Positions 33,420 through 46,400 of a stretch of DNA of 64,000 nucleotides are shown here, piece after piece. The position numbers and the translations under genes are program-made. The notes beneath the pieces are model-generated. The model was not told where the DNA came from. It did no database searches and saw only the letters and a program-made list of their open reading frames with translations. The first letter of the stretch is position 1; each line of letters starts with the position of its first letter. The DNA lies in the NCBI GenBank assembly GCA_029204045.2, contig CM055065.1, positions 9,080,363 to 9,144,362 on the forward strand, given 5' to 3'. The DNA comes from Tillandsia leiboldiana (lineage: Eukaryota; Streptophyta; Magnoliopsida; Poales; Bromeliaceae).

Positions 33420-34393
33420 AGAAGCAAGAGGGGCCGCAGAGGGGGTGGCGACGCGGAGAGAGGACGCAGCGGACAGGTTGCCGCAGAGGGGCCGCGAGGG
33501 AGATCGGAGGGGGTAGCCGCAGAGGGTGCCGCGGCAAGGAGAAGGTGCCGCAGAGGGGGCCGCGGCAAGGAGAAGGTGCCGCAGAGGGGGCCGCGGCTGC
33601 GGAGAAGGGGCCGCGAGGGGCCGCAGAGGGGCACGGAGAGGGGCGCAGAGGGGGCCGCGAGGGAGGGGCGCAGAAGGGCCGCAGAGGGGCGCGGAGAGGG
33701 GCGCAGAGGGGGCCGCGAGGGAGGGGCGCAGAGGGGGCCGCAGAAGGGACGCAGAGGGAGGGGCGCACAGGGGGCCGCAGAGGGAGGGGCGCAGCGGGGG
33801 CCGCGAGGGAGGGGCGCAGAGGGGCCGCAGAGGGGCGCGGAGAGGGGCGCAGAGGGGCGCGGCGCGGAGGGGGTGCCGCAGAGGGGCGCGGAGAGGGGCG
33901 CAGAGGGGGCCGCGAGGGAGGGCCGCAGAGGGGGCCGCAGAAGGGACGCAGAGGGAGGGGCGCACAGGGGGCCGCAGAGGGAGGGGCGCAGCGGGGGCCG
34001 CGAGGGAGGGGCGCAGAGGGGCCGCAGAGGGGCGCGGAGAGGGGCGCAGAGGGGCGCGGCACGGAGAGGGGCGCAGAGGGAGATCGGAGGGGGTAGCCGC
34101 AGAGGGGCCGCGAGGGAGATCGGAGGGGGTAGCCGCAGGGGGTGCCGCGGCAAGGAGAAGGTGCCGCAGAGGGGGCCGCGGCTGCGGAGAAGGTGCCGCG
34201 AGGGGCCGCAGAGGGGCGCGGAGAGGGGCGCAGAGGGGCCGCAGAGGGAGATCGGAGGGGGTAGCCGCAGAGGGTGCCGCAGAGGGGCCGCGAGGGAGGG
34301 GCGCAGAGGGGCGCGGAGAGGGGCGCAGAGGGGCCGCAGAGGGGCGCGGAGAGGGGCGCAGAGGGGCGCGGCGCGGAGAAGGAGATCGGAGAA

Positions 34394-34425
<32 letters not shown>

Positions 34426-34491
34426 GGGGTAGCCGCAGAGGGTGCCGCGGCAACGAGAAGGTGCCACAGAGGGGGCCGCGGCTGCGGAGAA

Positions 34492-34524
<33 letters not shown>

Positions 34525-34560
34525 GGGGGGCCGCGAGGAGATCGGAGATCGGAGAGATCA
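33420..34560. repeat. Purine-biased GC-rich minisatellite inside the Harbinger element
   Basis: About 1.1 kb of degenerate repeats of GAGGGGCGCAGAGGGGCCGC, with nearly all purine runs on the plus strand. A higher-order block (CAGAAGGGACGCAGAGGGAG) recurs with a 197-bp period (33741 and 33938). The right end turns into a 7-bp GGAGATC microsatellite (34380-34560). Long frames of 180-420 residues are open on both strands. That is caused by lack of TAA/TAG/TGA in the repeat, not by coding. Confidence 0.9.
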
Positions 34561-35016
34561 AGATGGAGATGAAGATGGGTGCGGTTGGGGAGAAGAGTAA
34601 AGCAAGAAGATGGTGATGAAGGGGTGCGGTTGGGGAGAAGAGACAGCAAGTAAAAGCTTTCCTCGAACCCCGCGCCAACGTCCCTATTCCTCTAATTCCA
34701 CCATTTCAGTGGAATTTGAATTCCCGAATCCATACCCGCTATTCCAAGCAGCTTAGAACTTAGATTCCGGAACATTCTGTCCCCGTTTGGGTATGGACAC
34801 GGGGATAAGGGGGTATTCCCCCCTTATCCCCCTTACCAAACGGCCCCATAATATTATATGAATTTTGCATATTGAAACGAAGAGAAAAAAAAAAAAAGTA
34901 AAAATATATTCTTGTATATTTTTGTCATCTAAAACATGATCAATTTGTTCAGTTGAAAACGCCCGAACCAAAGCCGAGCGGGTGGCATAGACTGTAGGTA
35001 GTGCCAGAGGTGAGAC

Positions 35017-37448
35017 ATGATGAAGACTGTCCTCCTTTCACCGTGCGTCCGCTCTCCGCCGTCAAGAACACTCTTCTCTCTTTTTTTAAAGAATGGTTAC
35101 CACGTCAACAAACCCTCCTTTCTTCCCCTCTCCTCCTCTCCATTCGCTCGTCGCCGCCTCCTCTTCCCCTTCTCCCCCCCCTCTCCTCCTCTCGTTATGG
35201 CCACCTCCTCCGCTCCTCAATCATCGCAGGTTTTTGCTTTTTTTAACGTTCTATCTTTTTTATTATTATTATTGAAATGGAATGATTTAAAATCTTTAGG
35301 GTTAGGGTTATTCATTTCCAATTCCGTTCTTGCAATCAATTTCGTTTTTTTAGTTGTGTAAAAATAAATCCGATGTTGATCACTTGATTGTGAATTGGCC
35401 ACAGGGGAAATGTTAGTAATCATTCATTCCTTTCTTTAGTTTCGTCAAATTGTGTTGAAAAGAATCCATTGTTTGAATGGACAAACCTAACCTAGAACTA
35501 TTTGGAATTGGAATTCTAGTTTCTTTTTTTTTTTTCTTTTTTCTTTTTTTTTTCAATTCCAATTATTTGGATAGAAGTTCACTTGGGTTTATTTGGATAG
35601 AAGTCCAATTCCAGAGAATAAGTTATCTGGTGATAACTTTATTTGGTATGGAGCTTTTCTTGTGTGATTGGACGCCTTTGATTTTTGCTCCTTAAAAGGT
35701 TTTGGCATCCGTGAGTTGGTAGGATAGTGTATTTTACGTACAAAATAATTTATCTTATTTGAAAAAATAAATAACTCGAAAGCCGAATATGACATCCATT
35801 TTGGACATTTGTTCGCACTTTTCACATACCAAATACTACATGTTTCTTGAGTAAATCAAAAAGACAGAGCGAACAAGATGTTCATGCATCCAAAATCCAA
35901 ATAGAGCCTTGATTTTAAAGATTTTGTTGGGATTTTTCGTAGTCCAGCCAACTCCCATCTTTTCAGATTGAATTTACATTGAGTGCGGTGAGAATTTCTG
36001 TGCTGATAGCTTTAATATTAGGATATGTTTGGCTTGAAGTATTGGAGGCTTGGAATGGGAATTGGAATGATGCATTCTTATTGTTGGTATTCCGGAAAAA
36101 ATCAAATCCCTTGAAAATGATTCCCAACATGAATGTGGTAATCAACTTTGATTCTGGTAGAGATTAAGAAAATAACTTTTTTTTTTTTACTAACAGTTAT
36201 TTACATTCAAATATTAATCTATATTTAATTTTAGAATAAATTGTAATTTTAAGTTTGAATTTGAATTATGGATTCGAAATTTAATTTTTAATTTGTTAAG
36301 CTCAAATTTAAATTCTAATATAAGTTTGATTTGAATTTAGTTCTAAATTTAAATTTAAATTTTAACTTTGAACTTGCATTTGAATTATAAGTTCAAATTG
36401 TGAGTTCAAATTTGAATTTTTATTTTGATTACAAATTTGGGTAGTAAATTTTAATTTTAATTTTTTGAATTTCAATTTGAACATGATTTTAATTCTGATT
36501 CCTCTTATGAACCAAACAATTTGGAGTTATTATTATTCCTTTTTTTATTTTAATCCATTCCCATTCCTATTCTGATTTCAATTCCTATATTGAACTAACC
36601 ATGCCCTTAATCTTTATAGTTGATGTTATTATTACGAGTATACTAGGAAAAGTAGACACATTGAAACATTAAAACATAATGGAATTCAATTCAACTTTAC
36701 TTTTTTCCAAATAGAATTATCATCTCTAGATTAAATGAGTTGAATTTTCTGAACTGAAATCAATTGAGTTCTTTTCACATTTGGCTCCAAATAGAGTGAA
36801 ATGTTAGTAACTATTTGGTTTGGTTTTTGTACGTTTCAGATGGCGGCGCCGACTGATGCAGGCGGCAGCTCGTCAGACGGATATGAGCTGATTCATTCTC
36901 ACCAGGTGATTGATCTTTGATACAATGTGTTTCATCTGGGTACTCGTTGGGGCATGGAATTTTTTGTTAGATTGATCTTGTCATTGTCTATATTGCTATA
37001 CTGTTACTTGAGATTCACAAATAAGACAAATACAAATTGTAGCGAGTACTATTCGTGATCTAGTATTATGATTCATGATCTAGTGTTTGAGTTTCAAGAA
37101 AGTCAAATGCTAGATAACCAAATATAGAACCTGTTTGGCCCGGCTTGGGCCAAACTGCACTGCACTTTTTGAAAAAAAAAATTGTTTGGAAAGTAATAGG
37201 TATGTCTTGAAATCACTAAAATTTGTGATGGGAAGTGGAACCGCAGAAGCTCGTGAACTCGAGCTTTTGCGGTTGACACACGTCTCTCTCTTTCCTTCCC
37301 CTCTTTCACGTTCTCTCTCCTTCCCATCTCTCTTTCTCTCTCTCTCAATTTCCCCTCTTTCTCTCTTTTTCCTTCCCATCTTTCTCTCTTCCCTTCCCCT
37401 CTCTCTCTCTCTCTCTCTCTCCCATCTCTCTCTCCTCCCTCTCCCCCC

Positions 37449-37498
<50 letters not shown>

Positions 37499-40400
37499 TG
37501 TTCATGGAGTAGGAGTGGCGCCCACAAGAGGGTTGACACAGCGCTTTAGGCGGGAGCAATGCCCACTGCTGGGGGAGCGTGCAGCACAGTCATTCGCGTG
37601 CCATAAGGAAGAGGTGGCGCAAGTGGGGGGCGGGGAGTGAAGGCTCCATTTGCTTGTACTCTGTTTGTGAAGTATCTAACTTCAAAGGATTGCTTAGGAT
37701 GATCCCCGATAGAACCAAATGTTGATTCAAATATTATGTAAAAATGTCAAATGGCATTTTTGAATCCAAATTAACATGTAAAGCCTAATTGGTATTGGAG
37801 GAGGGTGAGGGTAAGGGTGAGGGTGAGGGAGAGGATGAAGGTGAGGGGGGCGGTCGCACGTCACCGGACAACATTCAATCTAATTTACTTATTTGTCATG
37901 CATTTGATATTATTTTGATATTAGGAGCTAACTATTTTTTTTTTATTAGATTATTTTTAAATTATTTATTTTTTTAGATATTTTAAATATATTTTATTAA
38001 AAAATATTAAAATTAATATTTTGGTACTATTTTTATTAATTTACAACAATTCACAGCGCTTTTCAAATGAATATTACCCAAGCAGCGTTCAATTACATAC
38101 AAAATTATATGACAGAATCACCAAATACTCTATAGCGTTTTTAAACACCACAACACTATATATAGCGCTTCTTCAACTGTCACGCCCTGGGTCGAAACTG
38201 CGACCCGGGCTCGCCAACAGATCCGCCGCCTATACAAAACCCCGCATAGGCGAAGCGTCCATCCTGCAAGAAAAGGGACTACAGCTAAACAAATATCAGA
38301 GCTATAAAATAAAACTGCTGTAAAACTGAAAACCAACCATCTGTACGACTGGAAATAATGATACCATATCCATCTCCCCATAAGTGATAATCATACAAAA
38401 TTCTCAAATACAATAACTCCGAACTCAATAGGGAGGTAACCTGAAATAATATATCAGTGTACAGGCTTTCAGTACAAGTCAGATCTTCACAATACAATGA
38501 TCTCTCAAAAGTGGAAATAAAATAACTAATCTACTGACTGTACTGCAAATCTCCAATGAAGGGGTACAGCTACTCTCCAAAGATAGGTAGGGATCTAGCT
38601 CGCGACTCCCTCGCCTCGAACAGCAACCGCAGAATCAGCAACACCCGCTAAGACTCTGCAAAACAAAGGAGAGGAAAGAAAAAAGAGGGGGAAAACTCCC
38701 AATGGGTGTGAGAACTACACCAAAAGGGAGTTCTCAGTGGGTACCGCCATCAGGCCCGACGATCTGCCCACTAAGTCTACTAGAGGCATAAGATAACCAT
38801 GCAGTAAAAACTGAACGAGAATGCTGGAGATACTCTACAGCTACCATGCCTCTATCTAAATGCTCAAATGGGGAAAACTAATGAAAGATATGCAACCACT
38901 CGCACATGAAGTGCACAATCGACCCAATCGAGCTGACTGCCACATCTGGTTCAGTCAAGCCTGCGCCTACCTACAACCACCTCCCACTGCCGGGCAGGAA
39001 TTACGTAGGGTGTCCATACGGACTAACTCGCTATCGAATAGTGGCACATGCAGGCAATAGTCGAAATCCACGTTCTCTCTCAAAACGGATAGACTCAAGA
39101 TCCTCAACATCTCGCACAACGGTCGTAATACTCACAACGACCCCGGGACCACCGTCAACCCCAAATGGTTCCCTTAACACTAGTACCGGTCTCAACACAG
39201 GTACTAGACTTCACTCAGCCCCCCCCCCCCCGGCACGAGTGCGACAATAAAGTATCTGCCTGTGATAAACCCAATCAATGGACCAGTAAGAACTGGTACT
39301 GCCTGCTGTGCCTGCCGTATCGGGTATGCTGGCCAACGCATAGCACCGATGAGAAGAAGGAGTCTCAAGGACTCAAAGCCTACCTGTCGCACACTCCGGA
39401 GTGGCACTCGAGGGGAGCGACCCACACGAGTAAAGTATCTCAGTAACAAGTATCATAAGTATCATAAAACAGCAGGACTGGATCACGACTCTGATCAAAG
39501 TGGGAAAACCCATCCACTAAAGAAAACTCCGGTTCTCAATCAGATGCAATAGTACTCAATAAGTGAGAAACTTCCTTCCACCAGAGAAATCTGATACCCA
39601 ATCTGACGCATAAGTAAATATCCGGTCAATCGCCTAGCATCCGCGGTTGCCGTAATGCCCCACAATCCATAAACCCATAACCGACCTCCGGTCAACCGCC
39701 CAATATCCGCGGTTGCCGCACTATCCTGCCATCCACAATCAAGTACAACCGACACTCGGCCAACCGCCCAATATCCGCGGTCGCTGCAATACCCACAATC
39801 CACAATCAAACTCAACCTGTCCCAGACTCGAAGTCTCGATTACACTATCCCAAACCCCTGCTCGAACCCGAGCAACATGAACCACATGACTGACTAAAAA
39901 GGAGAAAAGAAGCAAATATGGTTTCTCCTAAGTCAAGTCCCAACATGATAGTGTAGCAGTAAAAGATGGCCTATCTAGATGTCCATACAAGCATGCATTT
40001 GTCCTCAAGAAGGGAAAAAGGGGAGTAAATCACGTAATAGCTCCACAAGGTATAATCACATGCCAAAATCACTAATGAACTACACCTGTTCATAATACAT
40101 GATTCATAAGAAATCATCTCAGGTGATATCCGCACATAGATACATAATCCTGTCCCGTCGCATAATCAAATCTCATAACAGCTATGTGCTAACATGACAT
40201 GCTAATAATCAAAAGAGCAATGTTCCCTAAGGTAAGCTTTCCTTAATCATCATCATGGATATAGATCTTGCCAGTTCCCATAAGTCATAACATGAATAAT
40301 TAACTGGCAATTCCTTATACAATTATCATTCCTAAGCTTACCCCTCAACCACATATATTGTACCCTAAACATGCATGCATTCTAACATATAGAATTAGAG

Positions 40401-43400
40401 AACCGTCCACCGGTTCTGGAGACGAAGCAACCCACCTGAATCGCTTTCCGCAGGCAAAGCCGAAGTCGGTGAAGTGCGCAGTCACTTGCTAACAACATCC
40501 GCCGAAACCGCACTCTCGGCACATCGTCGCTCACGCTTCAGCCACGACCAACATCTCAGCCACACCACCGCCAAGTCCACTGACAAACGGCCCACAAACA
40601 ACACCACGGTCAACACCGAAAAACAGCACTTGCTGTTTTACAAACCAACACAGAAAAGGGAGTTTTTCACCTGTGTGCAATCCTCCGAAAAATCTAGAAA
40701 AATCACGGTTGTGATCCTTGCGACGAGTAGATACAAATCAAGTATTTACATTTCTCATTCCGATACCTGTAGGCCAAGATACACTCAAAACAACGCGGCA
40801 ACATCCAAAATTTCAGCATGAACTTCATGAATTTTTAGGGATCAATCTAGCAGAAATTACTCTTAGATATCAACATGAAAAATGCTCATCTTAACCCTGT
40901 TAATCCATCCATACAAAGAAATTCCCAAAAATCATGCTAAACCCAAAGTTAACACCATACAAACATGCAATTGCTACAAAACTCTGCTCTGTAAAAACCA
41001 GTATTACAGAGCTGGAAAGATGATGAGTTTTACCTGTACAAACGAGCTCCAAATACAGTGAGAAAGGTGGCAATGGATTCCTTGTCGAGAGTAGATAGAG
41101 ATCGAGCTAAAGAACTCCCAATTCCGAGCTCGTATGAAAGAGAAAACCCAACATTACTCCAAGGTGTCCAAAAAGAAAATCTGTGCGTGAAGGTTACAGA
41201 AATACCAGAAATGCTCCAAGAAATCTCATGATCCATGCAAAACACTGAATATCAAAATTGTAGATTTACCTGTCGTGGAGATTCCCTCCAAATTTCAGCT
41301 CGAAATTCCACGAAATGAAGCCTGGGGAATTTTTGCACCAAAATGTGACAGTGAAGCTCCGAAAATCCAACAATGGTGCTTGTGCTCCAACATGGGAAAA
41401 AGATAATCACAAGAGCTCTAATGGCCATCCAAGGTGATGAAGTTGGAGAAGAGGTGCTGGTGAAGCTTTGCCTGAAGTCCTCCAAAAATCCAAGGTCCAA
41501 GGAGGAAGAAGAAGAAAAAGAAGAAGAAGGAGAAGAAACACAAATATATGAAGTTCCCATCTCTCCCTCTCTCCCTGCTGGTACAGGACGGGCCCGGCCC
41601 GCTCGGCCCGGCGGGCCGGGACACGTGGCGGCCATCCGGGCCGCCACGTCGCCCGAGACGGGCCGCCCGGATCAAGCCACGCGGCTTGATCCGGGTGGCC
41701 GCGGCGCCACTAACTGGCGCGCGCCGCGTGTCCCTCACGCGGGGACCACGTGCGCGCGGCGGCGGGCCAACCAAGGCCCGCCACGCGCCTCGCTGGGCGC
41801 CCCCGTGGACGGCGCCTTCTGCGCCGATCCAATGGGGCACCGCCACGTGGCACCCCGGTCCACGGCTCCTCCATGCACCCAAATGACCCCCCCGAACTTC
41901 AGGTTGCCCGTTTTCGCTCATCCGGACTCCGAAAAATACAACCAAATAGTCGATTTCCATCGTTTTTCCGCGCTGAATCCAAATACGATGTCCGTTTCAC
42001 GCAGAACCACCTCTAAAAATTTACGGGGGCATCCGAACGCACCAACTCGATCCATTTTTTGTGCTGAGTCCAGTTTGAAGTCCGATTTGCGCGCAAACAC
42101 CTCCAACACTCAACAAAAGCCTCCAGAAGCTGCCGAACCCACAGTAATCCAATCGCGGGAATTCGGGTCCTCACATCAACAGCTCTACTTTCTACAGCTT
42201 CGCAAAACAGGCCCATAATATGGTATCATTTGTGTGTGCACTATGTATGTGCTCTTAGTTTCAGTTATGGCACATATTTTCTTGTTCCATCTCTGCTACT
42301 TTACACCATCCGGCCATCATTTAGGGATTTGTTTTGGGATTGCGGGTAGAGTGCGTTACGCGTGTTCAAGAAATGCAATAGAAAAATATTCCATATGCAT
42401 TCATAAGAAGTAACACGCTAATTAGATCAATTTAACAGAAATATAGAATCCTTGAAAAATCACATCTTATAGTTTTAGACAGCCCTCAATATCAGATGGG
42501 CCCTAGGACCTATACATATAAAGCCTATTAGAAAGGACACTGATATTTACAGTCTGAGATCATTTTGGTGTTAAGAGCTAAAGACAAAGATATGTTATTA
42601 TTTCAAGGATTCTAAATTTCATGTTCTTTATTTATTTGTGAATCTTAAAGAGGATTTATTCAGTAATTTTCTTAAAATGGACCATGGAGTAAGGAACATC
42701 ATGAGCATCTTTAATCATTCTATAGGTGCTTTTGATGTTCCGTTATTATGTGGTCATAATGACATTGTCTCTTGGTTTAAAGCATGTATTCTATATTGCT
42801 AATGGTCTGACTGATAAGCGTGAAAAGCGAAGAGGCCAAAAAGCTTTGTAACATTTATACAATATCAAAAGCTCTAAAATATCTAAGGTAAAACTGAATA
42901 GCGAAAAATTGAAGTTGAGAACAAATATTCATCAGAACGCTCAGCTCAATGCAGAATCTAGCCAAATGAAGTTCAATAAGAAATAGATTTTCCATCGACG
43001 ATCTAAAATATTAGAAATAAAAGGGTTACTTCTTTTTGTTCAGAGAGAAAGATGTTTTCACTTACAGATCATATTAGGTAAACTGGTCAGTTGTAGTTTA
43101 GACACAATTGTACAAGACAATTATGTGTATTCTTGTGAAATAACATGCATCTATGACCCTCACAGTTCATTCAATGTCTTGTTAATCCTTTGTTATTTTA
43201 TTCACACTGATTTCTCATCGCTACAGGGAGCAGCTACTCGACTATCCCCAGTTGATGAAGTACGAACAATGCTTGACAGAAGTGTTAGGGGCATGCTCTC
43301 TACTCATTCTCAGGTTTGCTGACCTCTTTTAACATCTGTGTTTGTTGAAATTGTTTACCTAAAAGGCTAAAACAAATTTGCTTGAGCTCAATAGTAGATC

Positions 43401-46400
43401 TCATTTTGCCTAGTTATATTGTACTCCTTAAAGCAAGTAAGTTCACTTCTAGTATCTCATATTTGTGTTAAGATCTAATAGAACCTTAGTTAGTTAATTC
43501 GCGAATTATTCACGAATTATTCGTGAATTATTGGAAATCTGAATTAAACGGTCTGTATGTGATTTTTTCTCAAAAATTCGGAATAAAACGAGAATTTTTG
43601 GGGTAGTTTCAATAATTCGCGAATAATTCGGCGGACGCGAATTATTCAGCCAAAAATCCGTGCAATTTTTTGGGATAATTCCAATAATTAGCGAATAATT
43701 CGGCGGACGCGAATAATTTGCGAATATTTCGGCCAAAATGTTTTTATAAAATTTTTGTGTCTCTAACTCTCTGTTTGCTCGCCTTAAAAAAAAAATTTCT
43801 CGCTCGAAAAAAATTCTCGCTCACCATCTACTTATTTTGTAGCTCTCCATTTTTATATTCTTAAGAATTAAAACTTTATATATTAGTAGCATAAATCTAG
43901 AGAAAAAAAGTTTAATTTAATAGCCGAATTTTTTATCCCAAATTTTTAATTGGTGAACGTATAATTTCTGTATAAATCACATATCTGAATAATTGGCGAA
44001 CACGTTTTTAAGCCGAATTTTTCAACGAATTTAAAAATTGGGATATGAATTTTATTCGTATTATATTCGTACCGAATTTTTGCTGAATCCGAATTAACTA
44101 ACTATGGTTAGAACATAGCCTTTACTTACAATTGCGTAACTTATTATTTTCAGTTGTGACACTTTTTTGCTTGCTCGTTGTATATATTTGAAAGTGGTTT
44201 CTCGTAGTTTTCTCGGAGCTTTTTTGTATAGTTACTGTGTAGTTCTTTGTAGTTATTTTTAGGGCCCGTTTGGATACGTAGTAAAATAATTCCATGGAGT
44301 TTAAATACCATGGTTTTACTCTAGATGAAATTCGGTACCCTGTAACTTCAAAAAAAATTTATGGGTTCATTTTAAAGGCTGTTTGGATACATATTATATA
44401 ATTTCACAGATTCTTTGATATTTTAAAAAAATTAGCTATTATGGAGTTCAATTTTAAAAAATTAGCGATTAAATGGATTTACATTTAAGAACTAAAATAT
44501 TAAAAATATTTCAAATATAAATAGTAATTTGTAATTTAAAAATTATGACATCTGATATAATAACAATGTAATATTGTTCTACTAATAAATCACACAAATA
44601 TTGAAACAACATTGATGTAGAGTAGTAGTAAGACTCGGCTATGTGGACCATATTCATTTATTTAACTAATTTACATCATATATATCTATTAATTGTTATT
44701 ACTAATCAAATAATTTTATTATATATATAAATGAATGAAACAAACTTATCATATATCAAGTAGCAAAAAAACAAAAAGAAAAAACAATGAAGAGGAAGAA
44801 AAAAAATAGCAAAATTTTCATATAAATTATTTTTTATAATGTTTTCTCAAAAAAAAAAAATGATGAAATTGCATGCATTTGAAAAAATTACTTGTGTGTA
44901 GAATTAATTTAATAAATTTTATTATCATTATCTACTCTGTGAAAGAAAAAAAAAGGAATATAATATATTTTTACCAGTTGGAAGAGAAAAATGGCGTGAC
45001 TCCTCTCCGGCCATGGCGAGGTGAGGGGTGGTGCGAGAGGAAACTTTTGTCTAGTGCGGAGAGGTGTGGAGGAAAAACTCAGTTGTTGGGGTTGGGGTTG
45101 GGGTGTTGGAATGTAGAGAGAAAACTCTGTTGCAGTAGGTGTGGAAAGGGAAGAGGTAGGCAATGGTGGTGTTGGGGTTTTGGGGCGTCCGGAGAAAAAT
45201 ACAATTGGATAGGAAGAGATAGGCAATGGTGGGGTTGGGGTGTTGGGGCGTGCAGAGAAAAACACAGTTGGATGGGTGCGGAGAGGGAAGAGGTGGGTGG
45301 GTGTAGAGAGGAAATAGATGGGCGGTGGGAGGGAAGAGGTGTGCGATAGGAGGGAGATGAGGGAAAGAAAAAATGGAGTCGGTTGCGGCCCGATAAATAA
45401 AGTTTAGATTTCCAAAGAAATATTTGGATTTTACTTTTACCCTACTCTTTAGAGTATAGTTTAACTATACTCTAATTTGTTTGTGTATTTTTAAGCCCTC
45501 CAAACACTTCTGTTTAGACCAGATTTTTCGCCATATAAGAAAACGACACGTGGCGTACACCATCGGCTAAAATCATCAGCCGATGAAAGAAAGGATCAAC
45601 CGAAGAAGGGTCCGCGTACTGATCTGGATTGGTTTCAGTTGCATAGAAGCACAGCACGCTAGACCCGCCATCGGCTGAGGGCGTCAACCGACAGGAGAAA
45701 CAGCCGACAGAAGAATCTGCCGACAAAAGGAGTCACGGATCACTTAAGACCGACTTCGGCTGACAGCACCCACTAGACCTTCCCAGCCAATCAACAGAAG
45801 GGGCGGGAATCAGAGTCGGTCTTGAGGGATTTCAAACTAATGAAGGAAGGATTTCGAAAAGGAATGCGGGCGCGAATTTCGCAATTAGCCCAGAAGGGCA
45901 AGTAACGCCCAGCGCTAGAAAACGCCGAGAATTATGTTTCTGGCGCAACTATCAGGGGATGAACCTAGACGGAAAAATGGCTATCAAGGATAGCCGATTA
46001 AAAGGAAGCCGTTCAGAATTTCACGATGATTCCCCCCAATTAACGCCAATAATTCAAATCGGTGCCTAATAAGTTGGATCGGGATGTGTATAAATACCCG
46101 AACCATCGAAGAGATTGGGGTCTGGCAACCTCGTAAGCCCGATACCACCCCAGCTTCTTCATTTATCTAGGAGTAGGCTAACTTAACTTTTTTTTCTTCT
46201 TTTTTACTGCTTTCCTAGGAGTAGGCTTAATTGTAATCATTTTATCCCTTTTCCCCCACTTGTATCCTTTTTTTTTTTTAATCAATATAAAGTGTAAACC
46301 GGCTCTGTCGTGTCTTTATCTTGCTATTTTCGTACATTTAGAGTGTAGACCGACCTATTGGTCATGTCTTTATTTGTCCTTTTTGCGCTTTAAAGTTACA

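Larger units (their letters stand above)
28723..34847 (-). mobile_element. Complete PIF/Harbinger transposon, 6.1 kb
   Basis: The termini GGCTCCGTTTGGTAA and (reverse complement) GGGGCCGTTTGGTAA match at 13 of 15 positions. They are flanked by the 3-bp repeat ATA (28720-28722, 34848-34850). The element encodes both proteins known for the superfamily, a Myb/SANT-like protein and a DDE transposase, both on the minus strand with open frames and sound splice sites. A GC-rich minisatellite lies between the Myb gene and the right end. Uncertain point: PIF targets are usually TTA/TAA rather than ATA. Confidence 0.9.

Noticed and set aside
33190..34616. Long Pro/Ala-rich and Gly/Arg-rich frames on both strands (up to 425 aa)
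   Set aside because: They coincide with the GC minisatellite, which lacks stop codons in many frames. There is no domain and the frames mirror each other.
37103..37559. Arg/Glu-rich minus-strand and Ser/Leu-rich plus-strand frames
   Set aside because: Translations of the CT/GA tract inside intron 2.
41252..42218. 281-aa plus-strand and 180-aa minus-strand frames
   Set aside because: They lie in the CG-rich part of the solo LTR; no domain, and overlapping frames on both strands.
45090..45110. TTGGGG repeats as interstitial telomere sequence
   Set aside because: Only about three units, not the plant TTTAGGG repeat, and inside a Harbinger-like element.
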